The notes under the pieces are model-generated. The model saw only the letters and a list, made by a program, of their open reading frames with translations, was not told the DNA's origin and searched no databases. Shown one piece after another: positions 8,543-16,767 of a stretch of DNA of 64,000 nt. Every line of letters starts with the position of its first letter. Within the stretch, counting starts at the first letter, position 1. Origin of the DNA: Phycisphaeraceae bacterium (lineage in GTDB: Bacteria > Planctomycetota > Phycisphaerae > Phycisphaerales > Phycisphaeraceae); assembly GCA_020851735.1 (NCBI GenBank), contig JADZCD010000062.1, forward strand, positions 1 through 64,000. Direction: 5' to 3'. Both the position numbers and the translations under genes were made by a program.

Positions 8543-8992
8543 CTAATTCAGCCGCAACGTCATCGGATTCCGCTTGTGCCCGATAAATCCCATCCGCTCA
8601 TACAGCGCCCGCGCCTTGGGATTGTTCTCCTCCACTTCCAGACGCATCGCCCCAACGCCCGCTTGCTCTGCCACCTTCCGCGCCTGCCCCAGCGCCGCCG
8701 TGCCCAAACCCCGGTCGCGGAACTCCGGCCGGACATATAACTCATCCACCACCGCGAAGCGCCCGCCGAACTCCAGCGAAAATCCAAACGCCACCACCAG
8801 ATATCCCGCCGTCCGCCCATCGGCCAGAATCATCTCCACCCTGCCCGCCGACGCATCGCCCCACAGCTCCCCCAGCGCACGCCGCGTGGCCGGCAAATCA
8901 AACGGACAATTCATACTGCGGTACAAGTCCGCCATCATGGCCAGCAACGGTTCAAAGTCCTCAGCCGCAGCAGTTCGAAAGGTAAAAGTCAT
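8543..8992 (-). CDS. GNAT family N-acetyltransferase
   Basis: Single GCN5-related acetyltransferase domain of about 149 residues. The central strand AVVDELYVRPEFRDRGLG leads into the acetyl-CoA pyrophosphate loop (R-D-R-G-L-G-T), followed by MRLEVEENNPKARALYERMGF, the usual C-terminal half. The acceptor (small molecule or protein) cannot be deduced. ATG 8992 is preferred over GTG 8998 two codons upstream. It stands alone between two intergenic regions. Confidence 0.85.
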   Translation of the reverse strand: MTFTFRTAAAEDFEPLLAMMADLYRSMNCPFDLPATRRALGELWGDASAGRVEMILADGRTAGYLVVAFGFSLEFGGRFAVVDELYVRPEFRDRGLGTAALGQARKVAEQAGVGAMRLEVEENNPKARALYERMGFIGHKRNPMTLRLN

Positions 8993-9496
8993 CTGCACTG
9001 TTCTACCCCATGGGCTACCAGGTCAGCCAACAACGATGGTCTGCTTCAGCTACATGCTGTTCCCAGACAAACAACCTTTCTATACCAAGCATGTCTTGCC
9101 CATCATAGTCTCTGATAATCTGGGCAATTTTTCTAAATAACCTAAATAACAGGGCCTTACGGTCTGGATAAGCCTGGGAACACCACCTTCCAGACCGCCA
9201 TTTTGGCCGCTCTGAACGCCGATCGCTCCAAGTGCTTATTGGACCTTTTCTAATAACTTTTGCTCCCAGATTTCACGCAAGCCGATGTAGTAATTCTGAC
9301 CCCCAAAAGTCCCTCCAAACCGCTTCAAAAAGATTGTTCGCGGAAATCCCGATGGTACGTTTGCCCCGGATCCCGCGCCTAGAATCCGATGTGACCAATC
9401 ATGGGGTGAGGTCACTAGCTTCGTAAGCTCCGCAGGTATCTGCGGAAAAACAGCTGTGCCTAGATAGCATTCCAGCTTTTTTTTGTGAGGTGAAAT
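8993..9496. other. Intergenic region of about 500 bp
   Basis: No credible gene. It is less GC-rich than its surroundings. A 9-bp stem CGGTCTGGA (9160-9168) / TCCAGACCG (9189-9197) with a 20-nt loop and a small palindrome TCCGCAG...CTGCGGA (9428-9445) are visible. The latter lies shortly before the PEP-CTERM gene and could affect its leader. Confidence 0.4.
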
Positions 9497-10123
9497 GTGA
9501 AACAACGATTTTGGGTGGGAATGAGTGTCGTGGTGGCGTTGTGCCTGTCCAGCTCGAGTTGGGCAAGTCCTGTCGTGGATGGTTCAATCGCACCGGGCGA
9601 ATATGCGACCGTCATCACCGATGTTCCTGGCGAGGTCGGATACGATCCAGCCATGAACATTGCCTCTATTTATCTGGATTCCGACGCCTCCTGGAATTAC
9701 CTGGGCCTTGACGTCGTTGCCGGCGCCATCGCCAACAACGGCGGGCCAAGCTCCTTCCTGGGCCACACCCTCCTGTTGGCTGTCAGCTCCGACAACGCCA
9801 CGCCCACGCCAAATCCTCTCTATCGCTTAATTGTGGACATCCAGGGCGCCAACAACATCGTGGCCCTGCAGACCTACATTGCGGGCAACTGGGTAACGAC
9901 CGCCCTCAATCCCGCCGACTACGCCGTCAGCGTCGGCAGCGAACTGGAAGTCAAGATCGCCACTTCGGTGATGAGCCTGCCCGGCACGTGGAACTTAGCC
10001 GCCCAGCTCGACGACACCGGTAGCAATCCTGACGATCAACTCACCGGCTTAGTCCCCGAACCCTCGACGCTGGCGTTACTGGCCCTGGGCACCATGGCCC
10101 TCCTGCGTCGCCGTGCAGCTTAA
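9497..10123 (+). CDS. PEP-CTERM sorting-domain exported protein
   Basis: Secreted protein of 208 residues. A Sec signal peptide (basic start, hydrophobic VVVALCLSSSSWA) precedes a β-rich, low-charge mature region. The C-terminus is a PEP-CTERM tripartite tail: VPEPSTL, a hydrophobic stretch LALLALGTMALL, then RRR. Such tails are recognised and cut by an exosortase, normally in exopolysaccharide-producing Gram-negative bacteria. The exosortase is not in the window. The GTG start is preceded by GAGGTGA. A strong terminator follows, so this is probably a single transcription unit. The mature domain was not recognised. Confidence 0.8.
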   Translation: MKQRFWVGMSVVVALCLSSSSWASPVVDGSIAPGEYATVITDVPGEVGYDPAMNIASIYLDSDASWNYLGLDVVAGAIANNGGPSSFLGHTLLLAVSSDNATPTPNPLYRLIVDIQGANNIVALQTYIAGNWVTTALNPADYAVSVGSELEVKIATSVMSLPGTWNLAAQLDDTGSNPDDQLTGLVPEPSTLALLALGTMALLRRRAA

Positions 10124-10160
10124 TACCAAAACAATTTCTCTCTCCTCCGTATCTTCAAAA

Positions 10161-10197
10161 CAAGCCCCACGTGGTCCACACGTGGGGCTTGTTTTTT
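10161..10197 (+). terminator. Rho-independent terminator of the PEP-CTERM gene
   Basis: Perfect 13-bp stem CAAGCCCCACGTG (10161-10173) / CACGTGGGGCTTG (10179-10191), loop GTCCA, then six T. The stem core AGCCCCACGTG resembles family J repeats (16469). Confidence 0.93.
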
Positions 10198-10273
10198 GTC
10201 ACGTTTTTTCGTGCTTCGCTCGTCCGCCTCGGCACTGGCCGATGGCCTATGGACGATGGAATTAACGTCCCGG

Positions 10274-10320
10274 TGACTTCCGGGGGACTTCCGGGGGCCA
10301 GTTCCGGGGGCGGGGGGGGG
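10274..10320. repeat. Family D cluster (CTTCCGGGGG words)
   Basis: Three near-tandem copies of (A)CTTCCGGGGG followed by a G-run, immediately downstream of the GH52-like gene's stop codon. Family D is the commonest repeat word in the window. Confidence 0.7.
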
Positions 10321-12567
10321 TTAGCTGCTCACGCCGGCCGGCTCAACGCCTTCGCCGCGCACGATCACCGGGTCGGTTTCGCACTCGATGGTCACTCGTC
10401 CCTCGGCGTCCACCACGCAAACCGGAATCTTCCGCGCCTGCCAATCCGCCAATGGCAGCAGCGGCCAGCGCTGCGGATGGTGCCGATGCGGCGCCACTGT
10501 CACCCGTGGCCCGTCAGCCGACAACCGGTCGATCGTCAGCCGCGGCAGCGACAACAGATATCCCAGCGCCGTCACTCCGCGCGGGTAGAAGCACAGGTTG
10601 TTGTTGATGTACGTGTCGATGAATCCCTTGCTCTGTTCCCCCGTGTTGCTCATGATCTGCATGTCCCAGTAATGCCCCGAGAGCATCGGCATCCACGTCT
10701 GGCCTAAATATCCCGCCAGGTGATCCCGCCACAGGTTCTGGCTCACCCACACGTTGTCCGTTTCATAAGACGTGTGCCCGCAGCCGTACTGCGAGAGCGT
10801 CTCCCGCACCGCGTTCCCCACGTCCGACTGCAAACGCTTAAGATTCAAGAGCAACGGCTGGCCGATCATCAGCGGCAGCAGCAGGCCGTTGCCCGAGTAA
10901 ATCGAATAGCTGTCCCACCCATCCATCTGCTCCGCCATCAGCAGCTTGTCCGTCCACACGTCGCGCACGCCCACCGCGGATTTGTCCACGCACACCGCGT
11001 AGTGATCGCCCAGCCACGCCGCCTTTTCCACCTTCAACAAATCCGGCTTGACCAGCGCCCGGCACTTCTCAGCCATTTCCCCGCGCCCGCAGCGCCCCAG
11101 CAGATCCGCCGCCGCCGCCAACGCCGCCAGCCGCTTGATCGCCAGGTACGTCTGCTTGCGGGCGAACTGCGTGGCCGGCATCGCATCGTCGATCGTGTTC
11201 GCCACGCCTTCGCTGGGGAATCCGCTGCCGTCCCGATCCGTCCACAGCAGATAGCGCGTCAATTTCTCAATAAACTCCGTCAAGTCCGCCAGCAGCCCCG
11301 TCTCCCCCGTCCAGTGGCAATACGCCTGCAAAAGCAACAGGTAATTGGCGTTCTCCTCCACCGGCATGTCATGGGCGTAATCCTGCTTGCCCGCCCACGC
11401 CCCGCGCCCCATGTCGTGCGACAGCACCGCTCCCCCCGAAGCCGAGTGTTCCTTGCCGTACCGGCTCCAGCGCTTAAGCTGCACCTCTAAAAGCCGCGGC
11501 CAGAGCGTTAAGTAAAACAGCGACGTGTTGTATTCCACGTCCACCGTCGAATGGAAGTAACACGACCCCTCCCAGACGCTGAACCACTCCTGCCCGTCTT
11601 CCAGGTCGCACCAGAACGTGTTGCTCAGGAAAGCCTGAAATCCCTGGTTTAGGAGGTGCCTCTGCGCCGGGCCCAGCGACGCCTGATCCAGCAACTTCTC
11701 CAAACGCCGCGATAACGCCAGCCGCTCGTCGCGATGCTCCACCGCGTCCGCGATCACCGCGTCAATCGACCCCGCCCGCCGCAGGTACCGCAGCTTGCCC
11801 GCCAGCGGTTTTTCCTGCTCAGCCACCTTCAGCACCGGTTCCGCGCAGCACGCCCCCCACACCAGACGCCACTTGATCCCGCTACCCACGTCCGTCACCG
11901 GCAATTCGCACATCAGCCCCCGCCCGCCGGGGTCCACCGTCGTCTCCGCATTCAAACTCACAATCCGTTCCGACGCCGAGACCTCCCACACCTTCTCGTC
12001 CAAGCCCTTGCTCGCGTCCATCCCCTGCACCGACGGCCGCAACACCGCCTTGTACCCCAGATCAATCTTCGCTCCCCCCCCGGAATTGCCCCCGCCCCCG
12101 GAAGCGCCCCCCGCCGTCGCGCTGATCTGCGTGCCCGGGCGATCCACCCGGATAAACAACTTCACTTTGTCCGGACGCGGGCCCTTGGCCTGCTCCCAGC
12201 GGATCCGATCCGCCGGGTTCAGCCGCATCTCCAGATAAAACGCCGGCATCGTGCACAGCGCTTCATCCTCCGGATAAAACACGCTGTGGATGTTGAACTC
12301 CAGCCGCAGCCGATATTTTTCGCTAAAGCCCCGATAGGTGATCGAATTCAGCCGCTCGAACTGCTCACAGTTGAACAGCAGCTGCCCCTTACTGGTGAAC
12401 GGCAAGACCCGTTCCGTGCCGTCCGGCTCGATCAACCCCACCTGCAGATCCAGAGGCACGTCCCAGAATCTACCCACCGCCGAATGCATCACCCGCCGGC
12501 GATACGGCTCAAACAACAAGTTGAACCGACTCCCCAGCCGCGCCAGCGTCCAGGTCATCAGTTGCAT
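10321..12567 (-). CDS. Glycoside hydrolase, GH52-like (possible beta-xylosidase)
   Basis: Large protein of about 748 residues with no signal peptide. The C-terminal half looks like an (α/α)6-barrel glycosidase. Segments reminiscent of GH52 β-xylosidases are TIDDAMPATQFARKQTYLAI and SYETDNVWVSQNLWRDHLAG; MPVEENANYLLLLQAY also recalls DUF4965-type proteins. Family assignment is by eye and uncertain. A Gly/Ser-rich spacer (GGASGGGGNSGGG, encoded around 12062-12115) is made of family D repeat DNA between the N-terminal β-region and the rest. ATG 12567 follows AAAGGTAAG; an in-frame GTG lies at 12573. Single gene. Confidence 0.55.
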   Translation of the reverse strand: MQLMTWTLARLGSRFNLLFEPYRRRVMHSAVGRFWDVPLDLQVGLIEPDGTERVLPFTSKGQLLFNCEQFERLNSITYRGFSEKYRLRLEFNIHSVFYPEDEALCTMPAFYLEMRLNPADRIRWEQAKGPRPDKVKLFIRVDRPGTQISATAGGASGGGGNSGGGAKIDLGYKAVLRPSVQGMDASKGLDEKVWEVSASERIVSLNAETTVDPGGRGLMCELPVTDVGSGIKWRLVWGACCAEPVLKVAEQEKPLAGKLRYLRRAGSIDAVIADAVEHRDERLALSRRLEKLLDQASLGPAQRHLLNQGFQAFLSNTFWCDLEDGQEWFSVWEGSCYFHSTVDVEYNTSLFYLTLWPRLLEVQLKRWSRYGKEHSASGGAVLSHDMGRGAWAGKQDYAHDMPVEENANYLLLLQAYCHWTGETGLLADLTEFIEKLTRYLLWTDRDGSGFPSEGVANTIDDAMPATQFARKQTYLAIKRLAALAAAADLLGRCGRGEMAEKCRALVKPDLLKVEKAAWLGDHYAVCVDKSAVGVRDVWTDKLLMAEQMDGWDSYSIYSGNGLLLPLMIGQPLLLNLKRLQSDVGNAVRETLSQYGCGHTSYETDNVWVSQNLWRDHLAGYLGQTWMPMLSGHYWDMQIMSNTGEQSKGFIDTYINNNLCFYPRGVTALGYLLSLPRLTIDRLSADGPRVTVAPHRHHPQRWPLLPLADWQARKIPVCVVDAEGRVTIECETDPVIVRGEGVEPAGVSS

Positions 12568-12636
12568 AAGCACTTACCTTTCGCAAAAAAAACACTCGCC
12601 AATCTCCCCCATTGTGGAGTCTAACCGCGCTCAAGT

Positions 12637-12664
12637 AAAGCCCCCAGCCTCCGCCGGGGGGGGA
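12637..12664. repeat. Family A repeat (AAGCCCCCAGCCTCCGCCGGGGG)
   Basis: Variant of the consensus CAGCCCCCGGCTCTGCCGG followed by a G-run. GC-only hairpin arms with a TCTG/TCCG centre. Confidence 0.75.
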
Positions 12665-12673
12665 CGCGGGCTT

Positions 12674-12708
12674 GGGTGCCACACAGCAGGCCAAAGGCTG
12701 CTGTGTGC
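12674..12708. repeat. Family B repeat
   Basis: GGGTGCCACACAGCA, a short centre, then TGCTGTGTGC. Nine copies are seen in the window. Confidence 0.8.
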
Positions 12709-12717
12709 GACTCCCCC

Positions 12718-12743
12718 AAAGCCCAGGGAAGAAATCCCTGGGC
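12718..12743. repeat. Family C repeat
   Basis: AAAGCCCAGGGA, a short loop, TCCCTGGGC. Six copies in the window, one of which ends ftsH as a terminator-like hairpin. Confidence 0.8.
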
Positions 12744-12869
12744 AAAACTCCTCCTCGTTGACCGGGCGGACCACAGGTTCGCTGCTCCTGGCCCTCTAAT
12801 CATTTCGCCAAATCACCACTTCGCCAAATTCCTGCCCCTCTCACCTTTCTCCTCTCTACTCTCTACTTC

Positions 12870-14276
12870 CTACCCCACCGGCAGCGTCTTGCGCAGCAAT
12901 TCCACCACCTGCCTAACCTTCCCGATCGCCTCCTCCACGTCCTCTTTTTCAGTCATTCTGCTTAGGGAAAATCGCACCGACCCGTGCGCCACCTCCTCGG
13001 CAATCCCCATCGCCAGCAGCACCGGCGAAGGCTCCAGCGACCCGCTCGAGCACGCCGCCCCCGCCGACGCATACACCCCCCGCTCGCTTAACCCAATCAA
13101 AATCGCCTCTGCCTCCAACCGCGGGAAACCCAGATTCGTCGTGTTCCACAACCGCTGCGTCCCATCCTCGCCCACCCCATTCACCACCGTTCCCGGCAGC
13201 GCCTCAATTATCCCCTTCTCCAACCGATCACGCAGCTTCCGCAACCCTTCCACCCGCGCTCCATCAGCCACAAAATCCCTGGCCAACTCCGCCGCTACGC
13301 CCAAACCGATGATCCCCGCCACGTTTTCCGTCCCCCCACGCAGCTCCCGCTCCTGCGGGCCGCCCGTCTGCTGCGCCCGCAATTTCACCCCGCTTTTTAC
13401 ATACAACGCCCCCACCCCCTTGGGCCCGTGAAACTTGTGCCCCGCCAGCGTCATCAAGTCCATCCCCACCGCCTTGACGTCCACCGCAATCTTCCCCACC
13501 GCCTGCGTGCCGTCCACGTGAAATAACACCCCCCTGCCCGCCTCCCGGCACACCCGCGCCAACTCCGTCACCGGCTGCAACGTCCCCGTTTCATTGTTCG
13601 CCCATTGAATGCTCACCAGCACCCGCGCCACCCGCCCGACCAGTTCCGCCAACACCGCCCGCAAATCCCCCGGATCAATCCTTCCGCCCGCCCGCACCGG
13701 CAGATACCGCACCTCCACCCCCTGCCGCGCCAATTCCTCCACCGGACCGCGTATGGCTGCATGTTCAATCCGACTCGTCACCACCACCCCCGAAATCACC
13801 CCCGCCCCCGGAAGTGTCTTCTCTCTCTCCTCTCTGCTCTCTACTTTCTCCTCTCTCACTTTCCCCGCCCCCGGAAGTGTCTTCATATAGCCCGCCGCAT
13901 GCGGCGGGTGTTTGTCCGTCTCCCCAGGAGTTCCATCGTTCGGGTGCCACACAGCATCGCGAAGCGTGCTGTGTGTATTCCCAGTTTCAGCCCCCGGCTC
14001 CGCCGGGGGGTACTTCCCGCCTCCCCCCCACACCCCGCGCAACGCCAGGTTATTCGCCTCCGTACCCCCGGAGGTGAACACCACCTCCCGCGCTCGGCAA
14101 CCAATCAATTCCGCCACGCTCGCCCGCGCCAATTCCACCTGCTGCCGCACCGCCTGCCCCAGCCGATGCACGCTCGACGGGTTCGCCCAGTATTCCTCCT
14201 GCGCCACAGCCAGCGCCGCCTTAACCTTCTCCTCCGGGCGCGTCGTGGCGTTGTTGTCCAGGTAAATCCACTCCAT
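12870..14276 (-). CDS. Cysteine desulfurase (NifS/IscS type) carrying an in-frame repeat cassette
   Basis: PLP enzyme that takes sulfur from cysteine for Fe-S clusters or tRNA thiolation; 468 residues, about 80 longer than usual. Family features: YLDNNATT (5-12), FTSGGTEANNLAL, the PLP lysine in LAGHKFHGPKG and the catalytic Cys in AACSSGS. The extra length is one block at residues ~83-162 between NNLALRGV and VVVTSRIEHAAI. It is encoded by repeats of families A, B, I and D plus a CT-rich stretch, all in one open frame. The fold elements on both sides are intact, so the enzyme may still work with a long surface loop. ATG 14276 starts the family-like sequence. A second desulfurase, SufS, is in the SUF operon. 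Confidence 0.85.
   Translation of the reverse strand: MEWIYLDNNATTRPEEKVKAALAVAQEEYWANPSSVHRLGQAVRQQVELARASVAELIGCRAREVVFTSGGTEANNLALRGVWGGGGKYPPAEPGAETGNTHSTLRDAVWHPNDGTPGETDKHPPHAAGYMKTLPGAGKVREEKVESREEREKTLPGAGVISGVVVTSRIEHAAIRGPVEELARQGVEVRYLPVRAGGRIDPGDLRAVLAELVGRVARVLVSIQWANNETGTLQPVTELARVCREAGRGVLFHVDGTQAVGKIAVDVKAVGMDLMTLAGHKFHGPKGVGALYVKSGVKLRAQQTGGPQERELRGGTENVAGIIGLGVAAELARDFVADGARVEGLRKLRDRLEKGIIEALPGTVVNGVGEDGTQRLWNTTNLGFPRLEAEAILIGLSERGVYASAGAACSSGSLEPSPVLLAMGIAEEVAHGSVRFSLSRMTEKEDVEEAIGKVRQVVELLRKTLPVG
13791..14030 (-). repeat. Composite in-frame repeat cassette inside cysteine desulfurase
   Basis: About 240 bp. It contains family D (13799-13812 and 13868-13880), family I (13885-13911), family B (13942-13975) and family A (13986-14013), plus a CT-rich microsatellite-like stretch (13815-13860). 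The translated motifs are TLPGAG (D), HPPHAAGYM (I), HSTLRDAVWHP (B) and YPPAEPGAE (A). Confidence 0.85.
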
Positions 14277-14284
14277 CCCCCCAT

Positions 14285-14413
14285 TGTACCCCCGGAAGGT
14301 GAGCCCCCCGGAAGGTGTCCCCCCCCGGAGGTCGATTGTTCGGGTGCCACACAGCATCGCGCAGCGTGCTGTGTGCATTCCCCGGTTCAGCCCCCGGCTC
14401 TGCCGGGGGGTAC
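14285..14413. repeat. Repeat cluster upstream of the desulfurase (D, B, A)
   Basis: Family D words (14285-14335), a B copy (14342-14376) and an A copy (14386-14413) stand in the same order and orientation as in the cassette inside the adjacent gene. This suggests local duplication of a composite unit. Confidence 0.75.
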
Positions 14414-14486
14414 ACTGCATGACTACCCCACGTCACCCCCACTCTTCCTGTGTGCCTCTCCCCTCTGCCCCGCTACACTTCCCAGT

Positions 14487-14987
14487 ATGACCAGCCCATC
14501 CCTCCACACCGACATCGTCGACGTCTACGTCTTCCGCCAGACGTCCACCGCCGAGTTCCTCCAACTCCATCGCTGTCGCGGGCAGGTCGCCAACACCTGG
14601 CAACCGGTCATGGGTCATATCGAGCCCGGCGAATCCGCCCTCGCCGCCGCCCTCCGCGAACTGGCCGAGGAAACCAGCTTTTCCCCCACCCACAACCTCT
14701 TAGCCCTCTGGCAGCTTGAGATCGTCAATTCCTATTTCCTCGCCCGCCAGGATTGCATCATGCTCAGCCCCGGCTTCGCCGCCCAGGTCGCCCCCGACCT
14801 CGATCCGCGCCTCGACGACCAGCACGACGCCTTCCGCTGGGTCCCCCTTGCCCAAGTCGACTCCCACTTCCTCTGGCCCGGCCAGCGCCAAGCCATCGCC
14901 CACATCGCCCGCGACATCCTCGACCCTTCCTCGCCCGTCCGCCCCCTCCTGCAAATCCCCTTCCCGCCTCCCCAAAGCCGGACCTGA
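14487..14987 (+). CDS. Nudix hydrolase
   Basis: Nudix-fold pyrophosphohydrolase of 166 residues. The Nudix box GX5EX7REUXEEXGU is seen as GHIEPGESALAAALRELAEE with Thr-Ser-Phe after it; the usual Gly is Ser, and the catalytic R-E-x-x-E-E is complete. Length and the FRWVPLAQ motif recall NudB-type dihydroneopterin triphosphatases of folate synthesis, but the substrate is not established. ATG 14487 is the first start in a family-like position; the upstream open frame is antisense to the desulfurase. The last codons and the stop lie inside a family H repeat, so the C-terminus ends in repeat-derived residues. Confidence 0.85.
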   Translation: MTSPSLHTDIVDVYVFRQTSTAEFLQLHRCRGQVANTWQPVMGHIEPGESALAAALRELAEETSFSPTHNLLALWQLEIVNSYFLARQDCIMLSPGFAAQVAPDLDPRLDDQHDAFRWVPLAQVDSHFLWPGQRQAIAHIARDILDPSSPVRPLLQIPFPPPQSRT

Positions 14988-15013
14988 GCGGTCAGCCGCA
15001 TAGGTCCGGTTCC
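14974..15013. repeat. Family H repeat overlapping the Nudix stop codon
   Basis: AAAGCCGGACCTGA ... TAGGTCCGGTTCC: inverted arms CCGGACCT/AGGTCCGG. Other copies at 20924-20966 and 30898-30941 lie inside genes. Here the TGA of the left arm terminates the Nudix gene. Confidence 0.8.
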
Positions 15014-15047
15014 TAACCCTCCGCCCCCCACCCTCCCCCAACCGCTA

Positions 15048-15053
15048 TATAAT
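15048..15053 (+). promoter_or_regulatory. Probable -10 box of lysA
   Basis: Consensus TATAAT, 62 bp before the lysA start codon, with no clear -35 hexamer. Confidence 0.4.
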
Positions 15054-15115
15054 CTCCCCTCCTCTAACTCCCTATCCCTTACGCCGCGCCCAACCCCTCA
15101 CCGAGCACCCCCCCC

Positions 15116-16438
15116 ATGGACGACTTCCACTACCAGCAAGGCCAGCTTTACTGCGAAAAGGTCAATCTCGAGCAATTGGCCGCCGCCGTCGGCACGCCCG
15201 TTTACGTCTATTCCCGCCACACCCTCGAAACCCACTACGACCGCATCGCTGAAGCCTTCGCGGCGCTGAACCCTCTGATCTGCTATTCCATCAAGAGCTG
15301 CGGCAACATCCACCTCTGCAAGCTCCTGGCCCAGCGCGGCGCCGGCATGGATGTGGTCAGCGGCGGCGAACTCCACCGCGCCCGCCTGGCCGGGGTCGAC
15401 ATGGCCAAGGTCGTCTACGCCGGCGTCGGCAAAACCGATCCGGAAATCCGCCAGGCCCTGGAGGCCGGCATCGGCTACTTCAACATCGAATCCGAAGCTG
15501 AGTTCCAGAACATCGCCTCCATCGCCCGCGCCATGAACGTCTCCGCCCGCGCCGCCCTGCGCGTCAATCCCGACGTGGACCCCAAGACCCACGCCAAGAC
15601 CACCACCGGCAAAAAAGAAACCAAGTTCGGCGTCGACATCGAACGCGCCCATCGCTTTTTTGAACGCTACGGGCGCGAGTCGCACCTGCGCCTCTGCGGC
15701 ATCCACCTGCACATCGGATCGCCGATTTTCACCGTCGAGCCCTATGTCCAGGCCATCGAAAAAGTCCTGGCCCTGATCGCACAACTGCGCCAGGAAGGCA
15801 TCGCCGTCGGGGTGCTCGACTTAGGTGGCGGTTTCGGAGCCGATTATCAATCCGAACAGTCCCCCTCCGCCGCCGACTACGCCGCCCAAATCGTCCCCCT
15901 GCTCCAACCCTTCCACGCCGCCGGCGGACAGATCATCTTAGAACCCGGGCGCACCATCGCCGCCAACGCCGGCATGCTCCTTTCCCGCGTCCTTTACCTT
16001 AAGACCGGCGGGCAGAAGAAATTCATCATCGTCGACACCGGCATGCACCACTTAGTCCGCCCGACCATGTACGACGCCTTCCACTTCATCTGGCCGACCA
16101 ACGTCGCCCCCGCCCATGAACCCAAACAGCGCAAAGCCACCATGGACATGCCCGGGCTGGAAACCTGCGACGTCGTCGGACCCATCTGCGAGACCGGCGA
16201 CTTCCTGGCCCGCGATCGCGCCCTGCCCCCCGTCGCCCGCGGCGACCTTCTGGCCATTTTCACCGCCGGGGCCTACGGCATGGTCATGGCCAGTAACTAC
16301 AACGCCATGCCCCGCCCCCCCGAGGTCCTCGTCGACGGCAAGCAGATCACCCTGCTGCGCCGCCGCGAAACCTACGACGACTTGGTCGCCCCCGAAATCC
16401 AAGCCGTCACCGGCGGCGCCGTCCGCAACCAGGGATAG
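15116..16438 (+). CDS. lysA: Diaminopimelate decarboxylase
   Basis: PLP enzyme of 440 residues (alanine-racemase-like barrel) that decarboxylates meso-diaminopimelate to L-lysine, the last step of the pathway. Visible features: the PLP lysine in CYSIKSCGN, the substrate-binding HLHIGSPI, the glycine-rich GGGFGADY, the phosphate-binding EPGRTI, the ETGDF segment (usual Cys replaced by the CE-T-G-D context) and AYGMVMASNYN near the C-terminus. Length is normal. ATG 15116 fits the family start; no strong ribosome-binding site is visible. It appears monocistronic. Confidence 0.93.
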   Translation: MDDFHYQQGQLYCEKVNLEQLAAAVGTPVYVYSRHTLETHYDRIAEAFAALNPLICYSIKSCGNIHLCKLLAQRGAGMDVVSGGELHRARLAGVDMAKVVYAGVGKTDPEIRQALEAGIGYFNIESEAEFQNIASIARAMNVSARAALRVNPDVDPKTHAKTTTGKKETKFGVDIERAHRFFERYGRESHLRLCGIHLHIGSPIFTVEPYVQAIEKVLALIAQLRQEGIAVGVLDLGGGFGADYQSEQSPSAADYAAQIVPLLQPFHAAGGQIILEPGRTIAANAGMLLSRVLYLKTGGQKKFIIVDTGMHHLVRPTMYDAFHFIWPTNVAPAHEPKQRKATMDMPGLETCDVVGPICETGDFLARDRALPPVARGDLLAIFTAGAYGMVMASNYNAMPRPPEVLVDGKQITLLRRRETYDDLVAPEIQAVTGGAVRNQG

Positions 16439-16468
16439 TTAGGGCTCTGGAAAAGCAGGGGCAGAGCA

Positions 16469-16492
16469 ATAGCCCCACGTGGAAACGTGGGA
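16469..16492. repeat. Family J hairpin
   Basis: AATAGCCCCACGTGGAAACG then TGGGA. The same plan (AATAGCCCCGCATGG) recurs inside yraN at 34023-34050 and in the 61.4 kb gap. Confidence 0.6.
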
Positions 16493-16513
16493 CCGGTCTT
16501 GGGAGTCCTTCCT

Positions 16514-16563
16514 GGGATTAGGGATTAGGGCTTGGGGATTAGGGCTTGGGGCTTGGGGATTGG
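16514..16563 (+). repeat. G-tract array (quadruplex-like)
   Basis: Eight successive G3-G4 tracts separated by ATTA, CTT or similar, beginning GGGATTAGGGATTAGGG. It meets the G3+N1-7 quadruplex rule. A second array lies just after ruvB (17845-17870). Confidence 0.7.
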
Positions 16564-16590
16564 AGCAAGACACTCTAATTCCACGTGAAA

Positions 16591-16620
16591 CAGCCGCGGG
16601 CGGAAGCCCGCCGGTTAGTC
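16591..16620. repeat. Family K repeat, copy 1
   Basis: CAGCCGCGGGCGGAAGCCCG then CCGGTTAGTC. It is identical over 30 bp to the copy at 17947-17976 on the other side of ruvB and in the same orientation. Confidence 0.85.
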
Positions 16621-16767
16621 TCCAATACCTTCCCCTAAATCACCGCTTCCCAAAATATCCAGTGCCACCCATCACTTCCGCGGGCCGGGATTAACTTCCG
16701 GGGGCCGGGGGCAACTTCCGGGGGGGGTTTACTTTCCGCGCCTCCCACTCGACAATCGGCCACTACC

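Larger units (their letters stand above)
12574..12869. other. Intergenic repeat array (families A, B, C)
   Basis: Three different palindromic repeats stand head to tail: A at 12637-12664, B at 12674-12708, C at 12718-12743. A degenerate E-like element follows near 12758-12790, then CT-rich sequence up to the nifS stop. No gene. Confidence 0.6.
16439..16767. other. Intergenic repeat region upstream of ruvB
   Basis: No gene. In order it holds a family J hairpin (16469-16492), a G-tract array (16514-16563), family K (16591-16620) and family D words (16674-16735) that run up to the ruvB start. Confidence 0.6.

Noticed and set aside
13605-14486. Long open frame ahead of the Nudix gene on the plus strand
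   Set aside because: It is antisense to the cysteine desulfurase and repeat-derived. The Nudix gene starts at 14487.
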